From Nostoc sp. WHI (GTDB taxonomy: Bacteria; Cyanobacteriota; Cyanobacteriia; Cyanobacteriales; Nostocaceae), in NCBI RefSeq assembly GCF_015714725.1, contig NZ_WBKM01000365.1, positions 1 to 61,049 of the forward strand: a stretch of 61,049 nt of DNA, in the 5' to 3' direction. The position numbers and the translations under genes are program-made. The stretch's first letter is position 1. Every line of letters starts with the position of its first letter. The notes under the pieces were generated by a model. It saw only the letters and a program-made list of their open reading frames with translations, did no database searches and was not told the origin of the DNA. Positions 43,011-51,697 of this stretch are shown here, piece after piece.

Positions 43011-43907
43011 TCAAATAGACAAAATACTTACAAATTCTTCTAAAGAATTCACAGCGATACCTCCGGTAAGCTCCGCTAACGCGCTATCCATTAAATTTTC
43101 TAATTGTTCCACACTTTTACCTTCAAGCCTCGCTTCTAACTCTTGGGGAATTTCACCAAAACGTCTTCGCAATATTCGGATTAAGTCCTGTCTTGCACCT
43201 TGCTGAAGTCCTTGCTGAAGACCTTGCTGAAGTCCTTGCTGAATTCCTTCAGCAAGAATTTCTTGATACCAAGGCGATTCTCGTAATACTGCCATATCCC
43301 ACCTCATGATTTGTTGTACTAAGGGCGTGTCTAACACAAAGCTAGCAAAAAATGCTAGCAAAGATTCTAATTGGTTCAACTGTGCATCTGCTCGTAGCAT
43401 CTGTAGTGCGCGTTGCACAACTGATGCCTCGCCTCCTCCTCGCAGGATTGGCACAAACGGTAACAACGATGGCAATGGTTGCTGAAACACAATCTCAGCA
43501 TCGATTTCCCACAAATTAATCACGCGATAATCTTGGATAGCACGTAATCCCAAAAATTCTTGCTCGTAACTATTGACAATAGTTAAGGTGGATGGCGGCG
43601 GTAAGATGTTAACGAGTACTGGGTAAGTTGGCAGTCGGTAGCGCTCTTGTGCTAGTGCTGCATAAGCTCTCATGCGTAGAGGCATATGTGCTGTATAACG
43701 CAACTGTAGTTCGTTAAGCACCAAAAAATCCCCGTGGGTGGCACTGTATGCCTTCACTAAAACATCTGTTTCCCGGCTAATCCACTGAAACTCCGAGTTG
43801 AGAATTTCTTTGGCTACTACTTCGGAATTCTGTGTAACCCATTGTACCCACGCATCAGGAGCTAAACTAATCAGTCGCTTACCACCTGTATCTGCTGCTT
43901 TTGCCAC
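43011..43907 (-). CDS. Rpn family PD-(D/E)XK nuclease/putative transposase with DUF4351 C-terminus
   Basis: The conserved protein begins near KAADTGGKRLISLAPDAWVQ; a GTG at 43907 gives about 298 residues, though without a clear ribosome binding site. The frame is open to 44108, but that stretch is built from dispersed repeats (43985-44080), so the native start may have been lost. The nuclease-fold region (LVKAYSATHGDFLVLNELQL) is followed by a QQG linker (LQQGLQQGLQQG) and the DUF4351 tail (RRRFGEIPQELEARLEGKSV). Family members have been linked to recombination. It is antisense within the amino-acid transporter locus. Confidence 0.75.
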   Translation of the reverse strand: MAKAADTGGKRLISLAPDAWVQWVTQNSEVVAKEILNSEFQWISRETDVLVKAYSATHGDFLVLNELQLRYTAHMPLRMRAYAALAQERYRLPTYPVLVNILPPPSTLTIVNSYEQEFLGLRAIQDYRVINLWEIDAEIVFQQPLPSLLPFVPILRGGGEASVVQRALQMLRADAQLNQLESLLAFFASFVLDTPLVQQIMRWDMAVLRESPWYQEILAEGIQQGLQQGLQQGLQQGARQDLIRILRRRFGEIPQELEARLEGKSVEQLENLMDSALAELTGGIAVNSLEEFVSILSI

Positions 43908-44130
43908 AGGACGTTTGATATAAAGATTAGTACTTAAGGATACACTACAAGGATTACAGTATTCTAGTGCTAATTTCAAATTGAAGCGATGTCTACGACG
44001 GTGACTGAGCTTTGCCGTACCACTTGGTGGAAGCAAGCTAGGCGCAGCGTCTCGTAGAAAAGTGCGGGCTACGCCATATATTAGGAATTGTATATTAATG
44101 TAAGTCAATATTTCTGGATATCAACTACAA

Positions 44131-44877
44131 ATGAACGCCGATGAACGCCGATATGAAGATAAACAAGCTTTTACAATTTTAGAAGTTCAAGAACTTGATG
44201 TAAGTTATGGCGGTATTCAAGCTCTTAAAAAGATTAATTTAATTATTCAAAAAGGCGAGGTAGTTACTTTGATTGGTGCTAATGGTGCTGGTAAAACTAC
44301 AACACTCCGCGCTATATCTAAAATAGTTAATCCCAAGAGTGGCGTGATTATCTATAATGGACATAATATTACCCGCCGCCAAGCTCACGAGGTTGTACAA
44401 CTTGGTATCGCTCATTGTCCAGAAGGGCGCAGAGTATTAGCGCGGCAAACAGTATTTGATAATTTACTTTTGGGTGCTTATATTCGCTCTAATCAAGCCG
44501 AGATAAAAGCAGATATTCAGCGCCAATTTGAGCTATTTCCACGTTTATCACAAAGACGCAATCAATTAGCAGGAACCCTCAGTGGTGGTGAACAACAAAT
44601 GTTAGCGATCGCTCGCGCTGTCATGAGTAAACCACAACTGTTACTTTTAGATGAGCCTAGCTTGGGTTTAGCACCTGCGATCGTCCGGGAGATTTTCTCA
44701 ATTATTGAAAATCTCCGTGCTACAGGGGTGACTATTCTGTTAGTTGAACAAAACGCCAAGCTTGCTCTGCAAATTGCCGATCGCGGTTATGTTTTAGAAG
44801 CTGGTTCTATTACCTTAACAGGTGCAGCATCCGAATTAATTAGTGATGAGCGAGTTAAAAAAGCTTATTTAGGATGA
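44131..44877 (+). CDS. ABC transporter ATPase, LivF/NatE type
   Basis: 248 residues. Walker A GANGAGKTT, the LivF-type GIAHCPEGRRVLARQTVFDN, signature LSGGEQQMLAIARA, Walker B LLLDEPSLGLAP and H-switch VEQN. It is the second ATPase of the importer, now isolated from the first by about 1.5 kb carrying antisense nuclease genes. The start is uncertain: the first codons include a tandem MNADERR-type repeat and the conserved part begins at ILEVQELDVSYGG. Confidence 0.92.
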   Translation: MNADERRYEDKQAFTILEVQELDVSYGGIQALKKINLIIQKGEVVTLIGANGAGKTTTLRAISKIVNPKSGVIIYNGHNITRRQAHEVVQLGIAHCPEGRRVLARQTVFDNLLLGAYIRSNQAEIKADIQRQFELFPRLSQRRNQLAGTLSGGEQQMLAIARAVMSKPQLLLLDEPSLGLAPAIVREIFSIIENLRATGVTILLVEQNAKLALQIADRGYVLEAGSITLTGAASELISDERVKKAYLG

Positions 44878-44987
44878 TTAATTAAATGAAAACTTGGGAG
44901 GTACAAGCAGAGGGAGCATCCACTTTTGGAAGATATACAATTTCTGGGAGAATATAACAACAGATAAAACAGTGTGCATGACTCACC

Positions 44988-45395
44988 ATGAACCAAGATA
45001 AACAAGAACGAATCAAAGCCTGCTTACAAGAATTGTCAACACTGCTGTATGAAGAAGCAGACAAAAGTAAGCTGACAGACCTTGAAGGCATAGAAAAAAC
45101 AGTTCGGAGTCAAGTATTAGAACTAGTCAGCCTAGAAATAGCCCTTTTTTTATCGAACAAAAAACTGGAACAAAATAATAATCAGGCTGAACGATCGCTG
45201 CGTTTGGCTGTGACAAAACGTAAGGTTAGTGGTGGTTCCCGTTCAATGAAGCGGTTTCAACACACTGCTAATTTGTTGACGGTGGTGCAGACTTGTCGCC
45301 GTCAAGGTCGCTCTGTGATTAATTTTTTTGTACAGGCACTACTGGCTGATTCTCTTAATTACCAATCTCGCCCGTCTCTGCTTACTCAATATTAG
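44988..45395 (+). pseudogene. Transposase remnant, apparent fusion of two families
   Basis: 135 codons. The first 55 or so (RIKACLQELSTLLYEEADKS then LEGIEKTVRSQVLELVSLEI) resemble the N-terminus of ISKra4-type transposases. From residue 60 the sequence (LEQNNNQAERSLRLAVTKRK then FQHTANLLTVVQTCRRQGRS) is the C-terminal end of an IS66-type transposase with the N-x-AER element. The two parts are joined in one frame, so the ORF looks like a chimera formed by deletion or insertion. It cannot be an active transposase because the catalytic core is missing. Confidence 0.7.
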
Positions 45396-45416
45396 ACCTG
45401 AATCCTTACAAATCTA

Positions 45417-45557
45417 CTCTATCAAAAGATTAAAGTTGGTCGGCAGGATTTACGGATTGCTGCCATCGCTCTCTCAGTAAATGGAATTTTGGTTACACAG
45501 AACAACCGAGACTTTTGTCAAGTACCAAATTTAGTTTTGGACAATTGGACTTTGTAA
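45417..45557 (+). pseudogene. 3' fragment of a vapC-like PIN toxin gene
   Basis: 47 codons read VGRQDLRIAAIALSVNGILV, then TQNNRDF and a final stop after LDNWTL. This is the usual C-terminal end of PIN-domain VapC toxins (third and fourth acidic positions, DLRIAAIAL and NRDF). The 5' two thirds are missing and replaced by the transposase chimera just upstream. Confidence 0.75.
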
Positions 45558-45795
45558 AGCCGTTCTTCAAGCCGCGCAGTAGTGACTCACTACAACATTA
45601 AATTTGATAGTCACACACTAAGCTATTTACAGTGTAACTACATATTGAAATTAGCAAAGTTAATGGTTTCTTAACCTGTCAAAAAGGATTTAAGTGTAAT
45701 CTATAGTTATCAGTAAGCTTTAACCATTAATACTTTTAATAATGGGTAGATACTTGCCGAATCAAAATTCAGAAAACTTTATCTTGGAGTGTAGG

Positions 45796-46650
45796 ATGAA
45801 AGGTTTTATTACACGTAAAATTGCCATTGTAGTTGCTGTAGTTACTGCAAGTCTTGGCTTGAGTGCTAACAAAATTTCAGCTGACGTTGGGAACACTAAA
45901 TCAACTGAGATCCTTCAAATCAATGTTACAGGCAAATGGTCTCCTTTAAGATTCATTGGCCTAACCTCAAATAATACTCTTGTAAATATAGATCCAAGTG
46001 GATTTGCTTTCGCAATTCAAGTCAAAGGAATTGACGGCAACTTACAAGGTATTGACTTCCGTCCAGCAAACGGTTTGCTTTATGGTGTCACCGATACTGA
46101 CAAGGTATACACGCTCAACCCTAGAACTGGTCAAGCGACCTTTGTGAGCCTACTATCTAGCAGTTTTAATGGAGGATTTCAGTCAGGGTTTGACTTCAAT
46201 CCCGTAGTAGACCGCTTACGGATAGTAGGTAGCAATGACCAAAATCTTCGTACCAATGCAGATACTGGTGCAGTTCTTGTCGATACATCCCTAGCCTATG
46301 CTAGTGGTGATGTCAACGCCGCAGTTGACTCCAACGTTACCGGTGCCGCTTACATAAATTCGGTTGCTGGAGCCACATCAACTCAACTTTATGGCATTGA
46401 TTACGATCTTGATGTGTTAGTACTGCAAAGCCCACCCAATAGTGGTACTCTCAACACTATCGGCAAGCTTGGTGTTAACTTTGCACCCACAAGCGGGTTT
46501 GACATCTTTACAGATGCACAAGGCAAAAATACTGCCTATGCACTATCTGGTTCAGTTCTTTACACTATTGACCTATCTACTGGCTCTGCAACTAAAATCG
46601 CCGATGTACCTAAAGGTAACTTCATTGGTTTAGCCGTTAGATCTAGGTAG
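45796..46650 (+). CDS. Secreted DUF4394 protein
   Basis: 284 residues from the ATG at 45796, preceded by TTGGAGTGTAGG; the frame is open 18 codons further. A signal peptide (FITRKIAIVVAVVTASLGLS, cleavage near SAD) leads into DUF4394, which covers nearly the whole mature protein: FIGLTSNNTLVNIDPS, DFRPANGLLYGVTDTDKVYT, DFNPVVDRLRIVG, NLRTNADTGAV and a beta-propeller-like repetition of LYTIDLSTGSATKI. It is exported to the periplasm or outside; the function is unknown. Confidence 0.87.
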   Translation: MKGFITRKIAIVVAVVTASLGLSANKISADVGNTKSTEILQINVTGKWSPLRFIGLTSNNTLVNIDPSGFAFAIQVKGIDGNLQGIDFRPANGLLYGVTDTDKVYTLNPRTGQATFVSLLSSSFNGGFQSGFDFNPVVDRLRIVGSNDQNLRTNADTGAVLVDTSLAYASGDVNAAVDSNVTGAAYINSVAGATSTQLYGIDYDLDVLVLQSPPNSGTLNTIGKLGVNFAPTSGFDIFTDAQGKNTAYALSGSVLYTIDLSTGSATKIADVPKGNFIGLAVRSR

Positions 46651-46892
46651 GCGTCCCCAAGCTCGACTTGATCTATTTGTTAAAAGCGTAAACGCGTATG
46701 CTCTGCTCTTGATTGTTAAGATATTCAATTGAGAGCAGAGCAGACGCTTTAGAAAACCTCACGAACTCCTCATAAGCGGAATTTTTAAATTTCATACCTT
46801 AATTTAGCAATACCAAATTTTTAATTTATATTCTTTATAAGTCTTACCCTAGAGAGCAGACTACTTGTGCTGTACTAAAATACAAGAAGCAG

Positions 46893-47462
46893 ATGGTAAA
46901 ATCCCCAACTAAATCTCTGACTTTGGAGGAGTTTTTGAAACTACCAGAAACAAAACCTAGCTTAGAATACATCAACGGTCAAATTATTCAAAAGCCAATA
47001 CCTCAAGGAAAACATAGCAAATTACAAGGTAAGTTAGTCACAGGTATAAATGAAGTAGTTGAAAGTCGAAAAATTGCCCTAGCTTTCCCCGAATTGCGAT
47101 GTACTTTTGGTGGGCGTTCAATTGTCCCTGATGTAGCTGTATTTGCTTGGGAACGGATTCCCCTAGATGAACGTGGAGATGTGTCAAATGTTTTTAAGGC
47201 ATATCCAGATTGGACGATTGAGATTCTTTCGCCAGATCAAAGCCAGACTAAAGTAACCGGAAATATTTTGCATTGTTTAAAATATGGTACTCGCTTTGGT
47301 TGGCTGATTGATCCAGATGAGCGTTCTGTTTTAGTCTATCCACCAAAGCAGCAACCAGAACTTTTACAAGAAGAACAAGAAATATTACCAGTCCCCGATT
47401 TAGTTAGTAATCTTCAATTAACTGTAAGCTTTATAACCAAACAAAATACTGTTAATTCTTAG
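46893..47462 (+). CDS. Uma2 family (PD-(D/E)XK) protein, second copy
   Basis: 189 residues: LTLEEFLKLPETKPSLEYIN, KLQGKLVTGINEVVE, SIVPDVAVFAWERIP, DWTIEILSPDQSQTKV and YGTRFGWLIDPDERSVLVYP. The core acidic residues of the family are present. It is monocistronic and not closely similar to the first Uma2 (40241). Role unknown, as for other Uma2 proteins. Confidence 0.9.
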   Translation: MVKSPTKSLTLEEFLKLPETKPSLEYINGQIIQKPIPQGKHSKLQGKLVTGINEVVESRKIALAFPELRCTFGGRSIVPDVAVFAWERIPLDERGDVSNVFKAYPDWTIEILSPDQSQTKVTGNILHCLKYGTRFGWLIDPDERSVLVYPPKQQPELLQEEQEILPVPDLVSNLQLTVSFITKQNTVNS

Positions 47463-48274
47463 TACTAAAATTCCTGTACTTAATTCTTGCCGATAAAACT
47501 GAAAGTTTAAAAAGGACTGTTTAAATAAATTAATTATTGGATGCATAAAAAGAAAGACTGTAATAATTGATGCTAGAAGAAGAAGCATAACATATAAAAA
47601 TACAAATAAACTTTGAATAAAGTCGTGTTGCTAATCATATTTTACTGAATTGTTTATTTTAAAAAACAAAAATATTCCCGATGTTACACTTGCACTGATA
47701 GTAATGTTAATTAAGTTTAGCAAGTATTGGTTTTCCATGTTTACTTATAAGATATGAATAAACGAAAATTTTTATAAAAAGTCTATTTATTTTAAATAAA
47801 ATAACATGAATATTTAAGTTTTATCTAAACTATTAAAATATTTATGTATTTTCTAGTTAATTATTAAATTAACGATTTTGCAGATACTAAGTAGGTTTAA
47901 TTTAAACACGTAAAATAGAGGCTTTGAGATTAATTCTCTACGACACTCTCCGCGCAGCTTCTCTATAGGAGTAAGCTTCACTCCGTTCCGCTCGTAATTA
48001 CATTTTATGTCTAATTTAAGTACGGCTACTGATCAATATGAATAAAAGTATCATGAGGAAACCAATTGTCTAGAGCTTTTAGTCGATATTGCTTTAGAGA
48101 CTTGGCTAAAAAGGCTTTAAATAAAACTACATTGACAGCACTAATAAGTTTTCCTAATCATTAGTATTATTAAATAATATTACGATTTTTGTCATATATT
48201 AATATTTGCAGCCCTCCTTGCAGATATCTATATTTGTTTAGCGGCGAATTCTATTCACCGGAATAATTAAACCC
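47463..48274. other. Long AT-rich intergenic region
   Basis: About 810 bp, strongly AT-rich, without a supported gene. A dispersed-repeat tract lies near 47935-48000 (TCTACGACACTCTCCGCGCA...). No RNA gene or coherent hairpin was recognised. Its end must contain the histidine-phosphatase promoter. Confidence 0.45.
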
Positions 48275-48922
48275 ATGAGTCAAATAGTCTGGATCGCAAG
48301 ACACGCCAACCGCCTCGACTTCGTAAACCCCGATTGGTTTCTCACCGCCGAACGACGCTACGATCCACCCTTGTCTGACGATGGTTTCGTGCAGGCGCAA
48401 CAGTTAGCTAAACGATTGAAAGCAGAAAAAATTTCCCATATTTTCGCCTCCCCATTTTTGAGAACCGTACAAACGGCAAACGCAGTGGCAGAAGTTATGG
48501 ATTTACCGATCAAATTGGAAACAGGCTTGAGTGAATGGCTAAATCCAGCTTGGATGACAGAAGAACCCGAAAGACTCTCAACTCCAGCATTAGCAGAGTT
48601 ATTCCCCAGAATTGACATCGGCTATACTTCGCGCATCGCCGCCAAATACCCTGAAACTCACGAAAAAGTGCGAGAACGTTCTGGGCAAACTGCAAGATGT
48701 TTAGCTACTGAATTCTTTCCACAGGATATCCTGCTAGTAGCACACGGTGCATCTGTGTTGGGGGGAGCAATGGGGTTAGTAGGGGAAATTGCCAAAACAG
48801 AAATTAAGGCTTCTCTATGTTCTCTGGTAAAAGTCGTGCGCGAAGACCCAAAATGGTTGTTAGAACTAAAGGGAGATACTTCCCATTTAACCCACATAGA
48901 GGAAGTTATTCGATTTGCTTGA
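48275..48922 (+). CDS. Histidine phosphatase superfamily protein
   Basis: 215 residues. The phosphoglycerate-mutase-like signature is WIARHANRLDF, where the RHG triad has RHA, plus FASPFLRTVQTANAVAE and VAHGASVLGG, giving both catalytic histidines and the arginines. Such proteins dephosphorylate small metabolites or proteins. The glucokinase gene begins about 80 bases downstream on the same strand, so a shared transcript is likely, and a sugar-phosphate substrate would be reasonable but unproven. Confidence 0.9.
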   Translation: MSQIVWIARHANRLDFVNPDWFLTAERRYDPPLSDDGFVQAQQLAKRLKAEKISHIFASPFLRTVQTANAVAEVMDLPIKLETGLSEWLNPAWMTEEPERLSTPALAELFPRIDIGYTSRIAAKYPETHEKVRERSGQTARCLATEFFPQDILLVAHGASVLGGAMGLVGEIAKTEIKASLCSLVKVVREDPKWLLELKGDTSHLTHIEEVIRFA

Positions 48923-49004
48923 ATCTCTGATAGAGATTTGCAATTATGGCTTTGGCTACGTTGGGTATATCCTACAAAAAGTAATTAATCCGCGAATAAG
49001 TTCT

Positions 49005-50030
49005 ATGACTTTGTTACTTGCAGGAGACATCGGCGGTACGAAAACTATTCTGCGATTGGTTGAAACATCAAACTCACCAAGTTCAGATACTATTTATCAG
49101 GAAACTTACCACAGTGGCGATTATCCCGATTTAGTACCCATAGTGCAGCAGTTTTTGGTCAAAGCCAACACGAAAATACCACAAAAGGCTTGTTTTGCGA
49201 TCGCTGGGCCAGTGGTGCAAAATACTGCCAAGCTGACTAATTTGGCTTGGTTCCTGGATACCGAACGTCTACAACAAGAATTAGGTATCCCGCAAATTTC
49301 TTTGATTAACGACTTTGCTGCCGTTGGCTATGGCATTTTAGGTTTACATAAACAAGACTTACTGACGTTGCAAGCTGGCAAATGCCAACCCGATGCCCCC
49401 ATTGCGATTATTGGCGCTGGGACTGGCTTAGGACAAGGATTTTTAATTAAGCAAGGACACCAGTATCAAGTCTTTCCCTCAGAAGGTGGACACGCTGACT
49501 TTGCTCCCCGGAAAGAGTTAGAGTTTCAGTTGTTGAAATACCTGTTGGATAAACATGATATCCAGCGCGTTTCTGTGGAACGGGTAGTTTCTGGACAGGG
49601 AATTGTGGCAATTTATCAATTTTTGCGCGATCGCAAAGTTGCCACCGAATCACCAGACATCGCCCAAATAATTAGAACTTGGGAACAAGAAGCGGGACAG
49701 GAAGAGAAAAGCGTCGATCCTGGTGCTGCCATTGGTACAGCCGCAGTACAAAAACGCGATCGCCTTTCGGAACAAACCTTGCAATTATTTATAGACGCTT
49801 ATGGTGCAGAAGCCGGGAATCTCGCCCTCAAACTTCTACCTTACGGTGGCTTATACATCGCTGGTGGAATTGCCCCCAAAATTCTGCCCTTAATCCAAAA
49901 TAGCGGTTTCTTGTTAAGTTTCACCCAAAAAGGCAGGATGCGCCCCCTCCTCGAAGAGATACCCGTGTATGTTATCCTCAATCCACAAGTAGGGCTAATT
50001 GGTGCTGCTTTATGTGCTGCTAGGTTATAA
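49005..50030 (+). CDS. glk: Glucokinase
   Basis: 341 residues from the ATG at 49005 (MTLLLAGDIGGTKT); the frame is open 30 codons upstream but overlaps the previous gene and is not conserved-looking. The glucokinase marks are LAGDIGGTKT (ATP phosphate 1), ACFAIAGPV, LINDFAAVGYG, IGAGTGLGQG and GGHADFAPR. It phosphorylates glucose in the cytoplasm, feeding sugar from sucrose or glycogen breakdown into the oxidative pentose phosphate path. Confidence 0.94.
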   Translation: MTLLLAGDIGGTKTILRLVETSNSPSSDTIYQETYHSGDYPDLVPIVQQFLVKANTKIPQKACFAIAGPVVQNTAKLTNLAWFLDTERLQQELGIPQISLINDFAAVGYGILGLHKQDLLTLQAGKCQPDAPIAIIGAGTGLGQGFLIKQGHQYQVFPSEGGHADFAPRKELEFQLLKYLLDKHDIQRVSVERVVSGQGIVAIYQFLRDRKVATESPDIAQIIRTWEQEAGQEEKSVDPGAAIGTAAVQKRDRLSEQTLQLFIDAYGAEAGNLALKLLPYGGLYIAGGIAPKILPLIQNSGFLLSFTQKGRMRPLLEEIPVYVILNPQVGLIGAALCAARL

Positions 50031-50061
50031 TCCCCAGTTATATCATGTCCGGCTTAATACT

Positions 50062-50184
50062 TATGTCATTGCGAGGGTCGCGCGGCAATCCCAAAGCCTT
50101 GCGATTGCTTCATTCCACTTCTCTACGAGACGCAAGCGCGTAGCTTGCTTCGACCTAGGAGTACGTTACATTCGCAATGACATA
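50062..50184. repeat. Inverted-repeat element ending in TATGTCATTGCGA
   Basis: Perfect 13-bp inverted repeats TATGTCATTGCGA (50062-50074) and TCGCAATGACATA (50172-50184) bound 123 bp of non-coding DNA containing GGCAATCCCAAAGCC and a small dispersed repeat. A related but more degenerate element lies at 53695-53834. Part of the non-coding stretch after glk. Confidence 0.7.
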
Positions 50185-50350
50185 TCGTAAGTGATTTGCC
50201 GAACTTGATATTACATGCTTTGTACGAGATTTATCCAGGACTTACGCAAACAAATACATTGTCCTTGCGAGTGTAGCAAAGCGAAAAGACGCATTAGCAA
50301 CGCCAAAATCAGAGCTAATACTGAAACAATGGAAGTAATGCTAAAGCGAC
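50185..50350. other. Non-coding stretch before the IS605-type element
   Basis: The 14-mer AGGACTTACGCAAA at 50237-50250 is identical to the inverted ends of the nested repeat at 13084-13174, so this is a solo copy of that end. No gene seen. Confidence 0.5.
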
Positions 50351-50500
50351 TTGATACTCCCCACCGCTAACGGCGGATGGGGATTCTTAAGAAATCCAGA
50401 ACCGGATTCTTAAAGGCGCTATCAAATCGCCGCTACTGATTCTACTTAGGTCTAGCCCAAGCTTCACCGCTACTTTTCTTAAAATATTTGCTGCACCGTT
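50351..50500 (-). ncRNA. Candidate omega RNA (reRNA) of TnpB
   Basis: By analogy with characterised TnpB systems, the guide RNA scaffold overlaps the 3' end of tnpB and finishes at the transposon end, with the guide taken from the flanking DNA. Here the tnpB stop is 5 bases from the hairpin 50359-50382, and on the minus strand the element would finish near GGAGTATCAA. This is inferred from layout only; the extent is approximate. Confidence 0.4.
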
Positions 50501-51634
50501 AGCATCAGCATTTATTTTTGTACCATTTGCCGAACGGTACAAACCACGCTTAACTCGCTTACCAGACTCTTGCCACCCTTCAGGTTTTTCGCCGAATGTA
50601 GGTAGCAAATCAGAGTCTAAAAAACTCGCTTTACTCGTGTAGCTTTCTTCAGTTTCCTCAAACCTTAATCCGTATTGTTGACAGAGTTGAGCAATCCTGT
50701 CTTTCAATCTGGCAGTAGGAATTTGCACAAACTTTTGATTGGTCTTGCTGCCAAGATTAATATTTTGGCGCTGACCTTCATTCCATCCAAAAACAATTGT
50801 CCCTATTTTGTTTTCAAGGCAGTGATTTAAAATCAATCGAGCAGCTTTATTGACCGCATCCCTAACTTGCCTGTTGCGTTTCTCGGTGATCAGAGCTAAT
50901 TGTTTACTCCAGAATCCTTGTGGTTGATTCTCTTTAAGGACAGACACTCGTTTGTTATACCACTGGTTCAAACTTTTGAGGTGCAAGCCATCAACAATCA
51001 AAGATGTGCCAACATTGCTAACTATTGTTAGCCAGTTATTGAGTCCTGGATCTATGCCAATGACTTTATTGAAATCTACATCAGATTGAATGGTTGAAAG
51101 TTTGTAAACAAGCTCTAAATAGAATTCACCATTTCTAGGGAGAATTCGATACTCTCTAATTTGCTTGTGGTCAAGGTTAGATGGCATAGGCAAGTAGAAT
51201 TCGGCTATTTCAAACCATGCTTTAACTTTGCTACCCAAAGGGAAACGTAAACCTTGTGGTTTCAGTTTTATGGCTTGAGCCGGATATGTTACCAAGCTTA
51301 ATCCGCTATCTCGATATCCTGGAAGCTTTGGTTTTTGCGTTACAGTTCCATTTTTTATTCCTTTAAGTAGACCCACGAATGACTTAAATGACTCTTGCAC
51401 TTGCATCAAGCATTGTTGGGCTGCTTGGGAGTACATTGCCGCAAAATGAATGTTGTCAGACAGTTCATTATTTAAATCAAACTTGCTAGGGATTAGACCC
51501 GTCTTGAAGTAAAGCTGGCGTGCATAGTACGTTCCGCAATTAGAGAGTTTTGTTGCTTCACCACACAAAAACTCTAAAATTGCTTTTAGAGCATTGTCGG
51601 GGTTTAATAGTATTTGTTGGCAGCCATATAACAT
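50387..51634 (-). CDS. tnpB: TnpB-type RNA-guided nuclease of the IS605 element
   Basis: 415 residues. RuvC-I is VIGIDPGLNNWLTI with the first catalytic Asp; RuvC-III is INADANGAANILRK with the last Asp. In the RuvC-II position the usual (V/I)xxE strand reads TIVFGWNEGQRQ, so the canonical Glu is displaced or absent; acidic residues in ETEESYTSKASF may take over. The C4 zinc finger normally between RuvC-II and -III is also missing. This matches a TnpB subgroup with rearranged active sites that I recall. It is presumably a guided nuclease protecting the element's donor site. Confidence 0.88.
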   Translation of the reverse strand: MLYGCQQILLNPDNALKAILEFLCGEATKLSNCGTYYARQLYFKTGLIPSKFDLNNELSDNIHFAAMYSQAAQQCLMQVQESFKSFVGLLKGIKNGTVTQKPKLPGYRDSGLSLVTYPAQAIKLKPQGLRFPLGSKVKAWFEIAEFYLPMPSNLDHKQIREYRILPRNGEFYLELVYKLSTIQSDVDFNKVIGIDPGLNNWLTIVSNVGTSLIVDGLHLKSLNQWYNKRVSVLKENQPQGFWSKQLALITEKRNRQVRDAVNKAARLILNHCLENKIGTIVFGWNEGQRQNINLGSKTNQKFVQIPTARLKDRIAQLCQQYGLRFEETEESYTSKASFLDSDLLPTFGEKPEGWQESGKRVKRGLYRSANGTKINADANGAANILRKVAVKLGLDLSRISSGDLIAPLRIRFWIS

Positions 51635-51697
51635 CAGTCGAATGGTGTGATTGTGTTACTCTCAATACTATATCATAGATTCTAGGGTTGACTCGAA

